This document shows, piece by piece, positions 34,882-42,230 of a DNA stretch of 64,000 bases; within the stretch, counting starts at the first letter, position 1, and each line of letters opens with the position of its first letter. This DNA comes from Amycolatopsis eburnea (GTDB lineage Bacteria; Actinomycetota; Actinomycetes; Mycobacteriales; Pseudonocardiaceae), in NCBI RefSeq assembly GCF_003937945.1, contig NZ_RSEC01000036.1, forward strand, positions 620,001 to 684,000. The letters are read 5' to 3'. A model generated the notes under the pieces. That model did no database searches and was not told the origin of the DNA. It saw nothing but the letters and a program-made list of their open reading frames with translations. The position numbers were made by a program, and so were the translations under genes.

Positions 34882-35802
34882 TCACAACTCCGCGACGTGC
34901 CGCCAGTCCGCGCCCTGAGCTGACGCCCCGGCCTCCGCTTTGAGCATTCCTTCGCGCAGAACAGCGGTCAGCCGTTCGGTCGTCGCGATGACCGAAGTGA
35001 GTCCTTCGCGACTGACCGCGCTGGCCAACACGCCGACCAAGGCATCTCCGGTTCCGACCAGACCGTTGCCGGAGAGCTGCCGGGTGACCTTCAGGTCGAC
35101 GCTGGTGTTGCCGGCGTATGCCACGAGGCCGGCTGAGCCGGCCGTGACGACGACCAGCCTCGGCCCGAGGTCGCTCAGCAGCGCGGCCAGCCGGGCAGGT
35201 GGTTCCACCGAGCCGACGATCAACTCCGCTTCCACGACGTTCGCTTTGACGATGTCGGCTCGAGCGACTTCGGGTCTGAGCAGGCCGGCGAACTGGGCTT
35301 CACTTTCCCAGAGCGACTCCCGGTAGTTCACGTCGCACATGATCAAGCCGCCGGAACTGCGGACCTGATCCTTGATGATCTTCAACGAAGATGTCATCGG
35401 CGATTCGCCGACGAGCGAAAGGGAGCCGTAGACGAGCACGCCGATTTCGGCGGGATCGAGCGCAAGCACCTGTTCATCGGTGATCTGCAGGTCCGCATCC
35501 CGGATGAATTCGAACTTTTCGTTGGTTCCGCGATCCGGATAACCGAAGGCAATCGAGGTGGCCGCGTTTTCCACCACGCTGATCGCCCGGGTGTCGATAC
35601 CTTCGGCTTCGGCACAAGAAAGCAGCCACTTTCCCAACCCGTCGGCCCCGACCGAGGAGATCAGCAGCGGCCGCGCCCCGGAACCCGCCGCACTCGCCGC
35701 CGAGTTCGCCGGCGCACCCCCGGGGTGGTACGACGCCGACCGCGCCTTTCCCAGCAGGACGTCGACGAGGAACTCGCCGTAGAAGGCCGGCTGCCGGTTC
35801 AC
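34882..35802 (-). CDS. PfkB-family carbohydrate/nucleoside kinase
   Basis: 306 residues. The first PfkB signature lies in YHPGGAPANSAASAAGSGAR followed by SSVGADGLGKWLL. The C-terminal signature region reads NGLVGTGDALVGVL: the catalytic-base Asp of GxGD is kept, but the usual DTxGAG start is changed. The family phosphorylates sugars, nucleosides or sugar phosphates. GTG 35802, with GGAGG upstream, overlaps the phosphatase stop (GTGA), so it is the last gene of the five-gene lower-GC cassette. The substrate is unknown; neighbours point to a carbamoylated or phosphorylated small molecule. Confidence 0.87.
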   Translation of the reverse strand: MNRQPAFYGEFLVDVLLGKARSASYHPGGAPANSAASAAGSGARPLLISSVGADGLGKWLLSCAEAEGIDTRAISVVENAATSIAFGYPDRGTNEKFEFIRDADLQITDEQVLALDPAEIGVLVYGSLSLVGESPMTSSLKIIKDQVRSSGGLIMCDVNYRESLWESEAQFAGLLRPEVARADIVKANVVEAELIVGSVEPPARLAALLSDLGPRLVVVTAGSAGLVAYAGNTSVDLKVTRQLSGNGLVGTGDALVGVLASAVSREGLTSVIATTERLTAVLREGMLKAEAGASAQGADWRHVAEL

Positions 35803-36401
35803 ACCCCTGCCTCCGCATTGACCATCGAGACGACCCATTGGCCTGCTTCGACGTCGAGACACGAAACGCCGCAGTTGACGATCTTCAGCGCCCGATAGCT
35901 CTCCGGCCCGAGGCCAAGCGCCTTCAGCACCAAGAGCCGGATGACCGCGTCGTGGGTGTACACCGCACAAGGCGAGTCGAGCGCTTGATCAGCGAGCGCG
36001 TTGATCGCGTCGACCGCGCGCGCCTGCACCTCGGACAGCGGCTCTTGTCCAGCCAGCTCAACCTGGTGCGGCGCGGTTCGCCACAGCTGGTAAACGTCCG
36101 GGTAAGCCTGTTCCACTTCACTCTTGAGCCGCCCGTCCCAAAGCGGGCTCGTCCGGATTTCATTGAACCCCTCGACCACCTGCAGTCTGTTTCCGGAAAT
36201 CCGGGCGAGCGGTTCGGCCGTCTCGCGCGCCCGCCGGAGAGGACTGCAGTAGATCCGGGTGACCCCCTTGCCCGTCAGGTACTTCGCCGTGGCCTCGATC
36301 AAATCGGCTTGCCCCGGGACGATCGGCTCGTCGGTGCGCCCGGCGAACCTTCCCTCCTGGTTCGAGCGGGTCCGCGCATGCCTGACCAGAAAGATCTTCA
36401 A
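35799..36401 (-). CDS. Histidine phosphatase-family protein
   Basis: 200 residues. The nucleophile motif is LVRHARTRSNQEGRF (RHA in place of RHG), with SPLRRARETA and the second active-site His in AVYTHDAVIRLLVL. These enzymes remove phosphate from sugars, phosphoglycerate, alpha-ribazole or nucleotides. The start is a rare TTG at 36401 with GGAGGGGG upstream; an out-of-frame ATG lies seven bases before it. It lies 19 bases downstream of the carbamoyltransferase and overlaps the kinase start, so all three should be translated together. Confidence 0.9.
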   Translation of the reverse strand: MKIFLVRHARTRSNQEGRFAGRTDEPIVPGQADLIEATAKYLTGKGVTRIYCSPLRRARETAEPLARISGNRLQVVEGFNEIRTSPLWDGRLKSEVEQAYPDVYQLWRTAPHQVELAGQEPLSEVQARAVDAINALADQALDSPCAVYTHDAVIRLLVLKALGLGPESYRALKIVNCGVSCLDVEAGQWVVSMVNAEAGV

Positions 36402-36420
36402 GGATCATCCCCCTCCTTCT

Positions 36421-38349
36421 TCACCCTCGATCATAAGCGCCGGGGTACTTCGCCATGTATTCCGCGGTGTTTCGTCTTATTTCATCGGCGTGCCGAGCGT
36501 CACGAATATCCAGCTCGCCAAAGATTTCGGTGTTGTCATAGTAATGCGCGAGTTCGACGCGGCTCAGCTCGTGCGGGTTGTTGAGCCGCACCAGCTGATC
36601 GCGGTCGACTCCAGGCGGCGGTGCGAAGTAGTCTCGTCCAGCCCGTTTCAACGGGCCATTGTAGCTTCCGCGGGCATCTCGCAGGCGTACAATTTTCGAA
36701 GCGTTCACGACGAGTGACCGGATTCCCTTTCCCGCGGCGAAGTGGATCGCCTCGGAAAGGCGGTTGACGATGGGTTCACCAGCGTCGTTGAGAGATGTGT
36801 TGCCCAGGACCGGAACGCCCGTGCTCTGAGCAAACCCGGTCAGCACCGCGAAAAGCGCCGGATTGGCACGCTCGGTCACCGACTGCACCCTCGCCGTACC
36901 GTCGAGGTGCAGCACGCCCGGCACTTCCCGTTTCGCGGTCTCGGTTGCCGCAAAATTCAACAGCATGAAGGGAGAGGGCCGGTAGTCCTCGAAGTACTTC
37001 GCTCCTTCGCTGTCGAGTACAACCGGTGCCACCGGGCGCCACCATTGCCGCTTCTTGATGGCGTTCAACCGATCCTTCACCGCGCTCGACCTGGGGTCCG
37101 CCAGAAGCGACCGGTTTCCCAACGCACGTGGACCCATCTCGGCCGCACCGTTGACCCACGCAACAATTCCCTCATCTTCGATCAGCGAAACAATCTCGTC
37201 GATCGACACCTCTGCTACTTCGTCTACCAGTGACGTGACGAGCGCGATCTCATCGTCGATCTCACCCGGCCCCTGGCCGTAGTAGGCGGAATCCAGCTCT
37301 ACGGTCACCTGACCACTCCGCAAAGCGGGGAAGAACGCTGCCAGGCCGACACCGAGCGCGATGCCGCTATCACTGGCACACGGGGGAATCTGATGTCCGG
37401 CAAAAGAAAATTCGCTGATCAGGCTCGAGTTGGTCGGGCAGTTGAGCGCAAACCCGCCGGCCAGGCCGAGTCGAAACCGGCTCAGGTCGACACCGAAGTC
37501 CCGCTCGACTTCATGCAAGTTTCTCCGGACGATGCGCAGGGACAATTCGGCCACCTGCTTCATGACCGCGCTCACCCGATGCTCGAGCGCGGTGAAACGA
37601 TCGTCATCGGGTGGCGAAGACCAGTCGCCTCGGCGTTCCGCGGCGTCGACGTGCGCTGTCAAAGAATCGAACACCTGAGGTACGGATATCCGGGCGGCCA
37701 TATCGCGAAAGTCAAGCTCGTCGAACTGCGCCAGGTCGAAATCAACCGCAGCAGAGCTCGCCGACGCCAGCGCCATGAGCGTTCCCTCACGCAGACCGAA
37801 CTTCGTCTTCGCGAAAGACCAGAGCCGACCAGGCGACGCGCAATCGAAGAAGTGCATTTCAGTGCCGTCGATCAGGCATCCAGGGTAGTAGTGCCGCTTC
37901 CTCGCGTCGGACTCGAAAAGCGTATCCGGTCCACCGTCCAGCGACATCACCACCGTTGGCTCACTCCACGGGGACGGCCGCTGGTGGAAGATCGCCGTCA
38001 TGACATGCGCGATCCCGTGAAAGGAGTAGCGCTGATCGAAAGGCTTCAGATAATCTCTGCTCGTCTCGATTCCCGGAGTTCCCCAAATTTCGACGACTTC
38101 ACTCGGGTCAACCCCTTCCTCGGCCAGCAAGTCACGAATGAGCCGCTCGAAGGCGGCTGCGTCGTGGATCGCCAGCTGATGCTGCTTGATCCCGCTGATG
38201 CGTTCGAATTCCCAGTAGCGCCGCAGGTTGAGCCGTCCGGCGTCGAGCCGCCAGAGAGCGACACTGTGGTCGTGCCGCAACCTGACATCCAACATGTTCT
38301 TCAACGGCCCGACATCGATGTACGAGGAGAGGTAGTAGCCGTCGATCAT
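36421..38349 (-). CDS. NodU/TobZ-type O-carbamoyltransferase
   Basis: 642 residues. The N-terminal Kae1-like domain has HDHSVALW (26-33), the paired metal ligands His111 and His115 in FHGIAHVM, and MSLDGGPDT with Asp138. The C-terminal YrdC-like half carries MGPRALGNRSLLADPR and the motif IKKRQWWRPVAPVVL, both close to the family consensus. The family transfers carbamoyl from carbamoyl phosphate, through carbamoyl-AMP, to hydroxyls of Nod factors, tobramycin, cephamycins or other small molecules. The start ATG at 38349 has GAGGGG upstream. It is the core enzyme of the cassette; no other antibiotic pathway genes are next to it. Confidence 0.93.
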   Translation of the reverse strand: MIDGYYLSSYIDVGPLKNMLDVRLRHDHSVALWRLDAGRLNLRRYWEFERISGIKQHQLAIHDAAAFERLIRDLLAEEGVDPSEVVEIWGTPGIETSRDYLKPFDQRYSFHGIAHVMTAIFHQRPSPWSEPTVVMSLDGGPDTLFESDARKRHYYPGCLIDGTEMHFFDCASPGRLWSFAKTKFGLREGTLMALASASSAAVDFDLAQFDELDFRDMAARISVPQVFDSLTAHVDAAERRGDWSSPPDDDRFTALEHRVSAVMKQVAELSLRIVRRNLHEVERDFGVDLSRFRLGLAGGFALNCPTNSSLISEFSFAGHQIPPCASDSGIALGVGLAAFFPALRSGQVTVELDSAYYGQGPGEIDDEIALVTSLVDEVAEVSIDEIVSLIEDEGIVAWVNGAAEMGPRALGNRSLLADPRSSAVKDRLNAIKKRQWWRPVAPVVLDSEGAKYFEDYRPSPFMLLNFAATETAKREVPGVLHLDGTARVQSVTERANPALFAVLTGFAQSTGVPVLGNTSLNDAGEPIVNRLSEAIHFAAGKGIRSLVVNASKIVRLRDARGSYNGPLKRAGRDYFAPPPGVDRDQLVRLNNPHELSRVELAHYYDNTEIFGELDIRDARHADEIRRNTAEYMAKYPGAYDRG

Positions 38350-38543
38350 CGATGTCGGTTCCCCTCAGCTCAGAGCGGAGCAGCAGGCCACTGGGACGAT
38401 CAGTTCGAGGGTAGTCACGGGATCTCCGGTTGGCTACCTCCCGTTCCGCCGCGGCCCCGACGACACTCATCCGGCCTAATCCGGCAGCACCCCGCACGGT
38501 CGCGAACCCCGCACAGCCGCTGATATCTACGCCGGCATCGAAC

Positions 38544-38867
38544 TCACGCAGAACCCTTGTCGGCGGAAGCGGAGTCGGCTTTCCAAGTCACCGTGATTTC
38601 AAAGTTCGCCTCTGCCGAAGTCTTGGCGACAAACCAGTCCGAACCGCCACTCACCTTGACGCCGAACTTTACCTTCGCCTCAGTCGGCTTCGCTTTCTTG
38701 ACTTTTTCGATGATAACTCGAGCCGCTTCGATGGCCGGCTCGGCAGCGCGTGCCACATGGCCGACGATCTGCCCCGGCGAGGCCGGTCGAAACCCGGCGG
38801 TGGGCTCGATCTCGACCCTGACCACCGTTTCACCGTCTACCCCGTACGACACGACCTCGGAAGCCAC
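38544..38867 (-). CDS. Trypco1/CU044_2847-family protein
   Basis: 107 residues. The pattern matches the trypsin-co-occurring domain 1: an early VVRVEIEPTAGFRPA, a helix PAIEAARVIIEKVKKA, then the hallmark AKVKFGVKVSGGSDWFVAKT and EANFEITVTWK. Family members are found beside caspase- or trypsin-like effector genes in predicted conflict or apoptosis-like systems of multicellular bacteria. Here no protease effector is adjacent. GTG 38867 follows AGGAAGGA. It lies between a Tyr phosphatase and the carbamoyltransferase; the 194-base gap to the carbamoyltransferase may hold a second promoter. Confidence 0.78.
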   Translation of the reverse strand: MASEVVSYGVDGETVVRVEIEPTAGFRPASPGQIVGHVARAAEPAIEAARVIIEKVKKAKPTEAKVKFGVKVSGGSDWFVAKTSAEANFEITVTWKADSASADKGSA

Positions 38868-38927
38868 AGCGAAAATCCTTCCTGGAGCAGTCTGAGTTCC
38901 AGCCTTACCGCACTGAACAATACCCGA

Positions 38928-39668
38928 CTAGTCGCCCGAAAGAACAAAATCCGCCGTAAATTTCCTGATCGTCTCGGCCGAGACGCCGGCACTCCGCAAG
39001 AAATTGACGGACCCGCCCAGTTCCACGTCAACCAGACCCAAGAAGCTTTCGATGGTCTCCGCCTGCAGCGGCGGCACGTCGTCAGCCGTATGATTCTCGT
39101 TGTGGTAAATCGGGTTCTCGGCAAGCCGCTTCGAGACCTGACTGAGGTGATGATTGCTGGCGGTGTAGTCGACAGCGATTTCACGCCGGTCCACATCGAC
39201 GGCGTCGAGCAGGATCGCCGCGGTGACCCCCGTACGGTCGCGACCCGCCGCGCAGTGGAACAGCGCACCGGCACCACCAGCGACTTCCGCAGCGATCGCC
39301 TCGAAGGTCTGCGCCACGGCAGCAGCTCCTTCGGTGAGGTTCTTCACGTAAACACGCGCGAGATCGCTGGGGAAAGCAACCGGAAACGGCTCCCGGCCGA
39401 TCTTGCCTTCGGGAAGAATCGAGAAGTTCAGCGTCTGGACACCGGGAATGCTCACCGGCGGGTGGATGAGCTGTTCTTCCTGTGTGCGCAGGTCGATCAC
39501 CAGGCGGATTCCGAGTTGCCCGAAGAGCAGATCACGATCCCTTGGTGACAGCCTGTGCAAGGCGTCTCCACGCCAGACGAGCCCTTCGCGGGTGCGACCG
39601 CCGGTTCCGGTCGGCAAGCCTCCCAGGTCACGCACATTCCAAGCTCCGTCAAGCTCCAGGATCCTCAT
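38928..39668 (-). CDS. Tyrosine/lipid-type phosphatase (Y_phosphatase3/PtpB-like)
   Basis: 246 residues. The N-terminal family motif WNVRDLGGLPT (10-20) is followed by RGDALHRLS and VIDLRTQEE. The P-loop is HCAAGRDRTG with nucleophile Cys139 and Arg145 (CX5R). PtpB/LipA-like phosphatases dephosphorylate Tyr, Ser or phosphoinositides. The ATG at 39668 has TGGAG upstream and is the first gene of the cassette, 143 bases from tRNA-Ser. Its linkage to a sugar kinase and a second phosphatase suggests phosphate metabolism of a small molecule rather than general signalling (inference). Confidence 0.9.
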   Translation of the reverse strand: MRILELDGAWNVRDLGGLPTGTGGRTREGLVWRGDALHRLSPRDRDLLFGQLGIRLVIDLRTQEEQLIHPPVSIPGVQTLNFSILPEGKIGREPFPVAFPSDLARVYVKNLTEGAAAVAQTFEAIAAEVAGGAGALFHCAAGRDRTGVTAAILLDAVDVDRREIAVDYTASNHHLSQVSKRLAENPIYHNENHTADDVPPLQAETIESFLGLVDVELGGSVNFLRSAGVSAETIRKFTADFVLSGD

Positions 39669-39766
39669 CTTGCTCCAGTTCTGACGTCGAAGATCCGACT
39701 ACTCTACGCCACCAAGCTTCGATGAGGACCCGAGAACATCCGCGTGGGCGACCACTCCGGTACAAG

Positions 39767-39803
39767 CCGGACCCCCGGCCAGCTGGGCTGACCGGGGGTC
39801 CGG
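39767..39803 (-). terminator. Terminator of tRNA-Ser(CGA)
   Basis: Perfect 12-bp stem CCGGACCCCCGG (39767-39778) and CCGGGGGTCCGG (39792-39803) with a 13-base loop, directly after the tRNA 3' end at 39811 in the minus direction. Confidence 0.8.
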
Positions 39804-39810
39804 ATGAGAG

Positions 39811-39897
39811 CGGTGGCGGTGGGATTTGAACCCACGGACGGGATTAACCGTCACACGATTTCGAGTCGTGCTCCTTCGGCCGCTCGGACACGCCACC
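39811..39897 (-). tRNA. tRNA-Ser (anticodon CGA)
   Basis: 87 nt on the minus strand. Acceptor GGTGGCG pairs with CGCCACC, discriminator G. The anticodon stem-loop CACGACTCGAAATCGTG gives CGA, reading UCG. The long variable arm and T-loop GGTTCAAATCC are typical of serine tRNA. Its 3' end faces the lower-GC cassette at 34.9-39.7 kb, and tRNA 3' ends are frequent integration sites. Confidence 0.95.
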
Positions 39898-39988
39898 GCC
39901 GAGAACAATACCGGAGGGTCCGGCGGCCGCTCACGAGGGGTCGCCTCCGCCGTCCGAACACCACCTGACCTGGGCTCCGGGCGACAAC

Positions 39989-40417
39989 TCAGCGCCGCGT
40001 CGCGAAGTACGTCTCGAGCAACCCCGCGCACCGGTCCACCAGCACTCCGCCGTGGACCTCCGGGCGGTGGTTGAGACGTCGGTCACGCACGACGTCCCAC
40101 AGCGACCCCACCGCGCCCGTCTTCGGCTCCCACGCGCCGAACACCAGGCGTGAGATGCGGGCCAGCACCAGGGCGCCCGCGCACATCGTGCACGGCTCCA
40201 GCGTCACCGCCAGGGTGCAGCCCTCCAGGCGCCAGCCGTCGCCGACCACGCCCGCCGCCGCGCGCAGCGCCAGGATCTCCGCGTGGGCCGTCGGGTCGCC
40301 GAGCTCCGTGCGGGCGTTGCGGGCCGCCGCCAGCGGGCGGCCGTCGGGGCCGAACACGACCGCCCCGATCGGGACGTCCGTGCCGGGGGCGCGCGCCGCT
40401 TCCAGCGCCGCCTCCAC
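39989..40417 (-). CDS. tadA: tRNA-specific adenosine deaminase TadA
   Basis: 142 residues. The zinc and catalytic residues are His45 and Glu47 in DPTAHAEILAL and Cys76 and Cys79 in EPCTMCAGALVLARISRLVF. FGAWEPKTGAVGSLWDV matches the TadA tail that contacts tRNA. It makes inosine at position 34 of tRNA-Arg(ACG). GTG 40417 with GAGG upstream gives the usual family length; longer in-frame starts run into the partner gene upstream. Confidence 0.92.
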   Translation of the reverse strand: MEAALEAARAPGTDVPIGAVVFGPDGRPLAAARNARTELGDPTAHAEILALRAAAGVVGDGWRLEGCTLAVTLEPCTMCAGALVLARISRLVFGAWEPKTGAVGSLWDVVRDRRLNHRPEVHGGVLVDRCAGLLETYFATRR

Positions 40418-40440
40418 GGCCTCGGTGTCGGACGGGCGTC

Positions 40441-40923
40441 TCAGAGCTCGTCCAGGAGCTTGGCGAACTCGCTGCCGAACCCGCAGCGCTGCGCGACCAT
40501 CTGCAGCTGCTCGTCCGGGTAGAGGTCGACCTCGCCGACGATGACCTCCAGCTCCGGCGCCGGCAGGCCGAGGTCCGCCAGGAGCCCCAGGTCGCCCTCG
40601 GGCCAGACGGAGTCGTCCTCCTCGTCCGGCGGGTCGACGCGCAGGACGTCGAGGACGTCCGCCGCGATGTCGTAGTCCAGCGCCGCCGCCGCGTCCGAAA
40701 GCAGCAACGACGGCCCACGCGGGCTCGGCCGGACGATCACGAAGAACTCGTCGTCGACCGCCAAGAGCCCGAAGGCCGCACCGGTGGAACGTAGTTTGCC
40801 CAGCTCCGTGATCGCCGCGTCCAGTTCGGTCAACGCCCCCGGGTCGAGCGCACTGCACCGCCACCGACCGTCTTCCCGGACCACGGCCACCGCGAAGCCC
40901 GTGACCGGCTCATCCACCGCCAT
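40441..40923 (-). CDS. tRNA adenosine deaminase-associated protein
   Basis: 160 residues, acidic, soluble, with FAVAVVREDGRWRCSALDPG near the start and a tail DEQLQMVAQRCGFGSEFAKL. This family is almost always encoded next to tadA in actinomycetes and is named for that linkage; its molecular role is unknown. ATG 40923 gives the family length; an in-frame start 60 bases upstream is an alternative. It precedes tadA by 23 bases and the pair is probably one operon. Confidence 0.9.
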   Translation of the reverse strand: MAVDEPVTGFAVAVVREDGRWRCSALDPGALTELDAAITELGKLRSTGAAFGLLAVDDEFFVIVRPSPRGPSLLLSDAAAALDYDIAADVLDVLRVDPPDEEDDSVWPEGDLGLLADLGLPAPELEVIVGEVDLYPDEQLQMVAQRCGFGSEFAKLLDEL

Positions 40924-41000
40924 GCGCACACCGTATTCCGCTGCCCGACCGAACGCACGCACGGTGCGCCCGAAGCGCCGCATGGGGCACTATCGGGACC

Positions 41001-42230
41001 ATGACCGGCCCCACTGACCTGCCCACCCTCCCCGGCACCCCGTTCGCCGGGCTGCTCGACGACGCGCGGGCGCTGCAAGACCGCACGATCGCGCTCCGCC
41101 GCGCCGTCCACCGCCGGCCGGAGCAGGGCCTCCACCTGCCGCGCACCCAGGCGGCGATCCGGGACGCGCTCGCCGACCTGCCGCTGGAGATCACCGAGGG
41201 CAAGGCCACGACGTCGCTGACGGCCGTGCTGCGCGGCGCCCGGCCCGGTCCGGCCGTGCTGCTGCGCGGCGACATGGACGCGCTGCCGCTGACGGAGGAG
41301 ACCGGGCTCGACTTCGCGTCGGAGGACGAGGAATCGATGCACGCGTGCGGGCACGACACGCACGTCGCGATGCTGGCCTCCGCGGCCCGGCTGCTCGCCG
41401 GGCGCACGGACCAGCTGGCCGGCTCGGTCGTGTTCATGTTCCAGCCGGGCGAAGAGGGCCACCACGGCGCCCGGTTCATGATCCACGAAGGCGTGCTGGA
41501 CGCCGCCGGGACGCGGGTCGAGCGCGCGTTCGGCGTGCACATCCTCGCCAACGCGCCCAGCGGGCTGCTGCAGCTGCGGCCCGGCCCGCTGATGGCGTCG
41601 GCGGACTCGTTCACCGTGCGCGTCACCGGCAAGGGCGGCCACGGCTCCGCGCCGCAGCACACGATCGACCCGGTGCCGGCGGCCGCGGCGATGGTCGGCG
41701 CGCTGCACACGATGATCACGCGCCGGGTCAGCGTGTTCGACCCCGCGGTGCTCTCGGTGACCCGGATCCAAGCCGGCACGACGTCCAACATCATCCCGGA
41801 GACCGCCGAGCTCGAAGGCACCATCCGCACGCTGTCCGAGCAGACGCGCGCGCTGGTCCGCGCCGAGCTGCCCAAGGTGTGCGAGCAGGTCGGCGCCGCG
41901 TACGGCTGCCGCGTGGTCGCCGACGTCGAGCCGGGCTACCCGGTCACCGTCAACGACGACCGGATCGCCGCCGAGGTGCTGCGCCTGGGCGCGACCGTGC
42001 TGGGTCCGGAGAACGTCGAGCTGCTCCCCGACCCGCTGATGGGCGCCGAGGACTTTTCCTACGTCCTGCAACGCGTTCCGGGCGCGTACGCGTTCCTCGG
42101 CGCGTGCCCGCCCGGCGTCGACCCGGCCGAAGCGGCGGCGAACCACTCCAACCGCGTCGTCTTCGACGAGGACGCCATGCCGAGTGGCGTCGCGATGCTG
42201 GCTGCTTTCGCGCTGGACTCCCTCCGTTAA
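41001..42230 (+). CDS. M20-family amidohydrolase
   Basis: 409 residues, the length of the M20D/IAA-amino acid hydrolase-type family. LRGDMDALPLTEETGLDF and MHACGHDTHVAMLASAARLL carry metal ligands, MFQPGEEGHHGARFMI the catalytic Glu, and VTGKGGHGSAPQHTIDP begins the dimerisation domain; DPLMGAEDFSYVLQRVPGAY holds the last ligands. Members hydrolyse hippurate, N-acyl amino acids or peptides. The stop codon overlaps the stop of the convergent phospholipase gene in the sequence TTAA. Confidence 0.92.
   Translation: MTGPTDLPTLPGTPFAGLLDDARALQDRTIALRRAVHRRPEQGLHLPRTQAAIRDALADLPLEITEGKATTSLTAVLRGARPGPAVLLRGDMDALPLTEETGLDFASEDEESMHACGHDTHVAMLASAARLLAGRTDQLAGSVVFMFQPGEEGHHGARFMIHEGVLDAAGTRVERAFGVHILANAPSGLLQLRPGPLMASADSFTVRVTGKGGHGSAPQHTIDPVPAAAAMVGALHTMITRRVSVFDPAVLSVTRIQAGTTSNIIPETAELEGTIRTLSEQTRALVRAELPKVCEQVGAAYGCRVVADVEPGYPVTVNDDRIAAEVLRLGATVLGPENVELLPDPLMGAEDFSYVLQRVPGAYAFLGACPPGVDPAEAAANHSNRVVFDEDAMPSGVAMLAAFALDSLR

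Noticed and set aside
35954..36408. ATG start for the histidine phosphatase
   Set aside because: The ATG at 36408 is out of frame with the LVRHA motif; the in-frame start is the TTG at 36401.
34882..39897. Integrated prophage or plasmid at tRNA-Ser(CGA)
   Set aside because: No integrase, excisionase or phage gene is seen, and I found no repeated copy of the tRNA 3' end near 34.87 kb.
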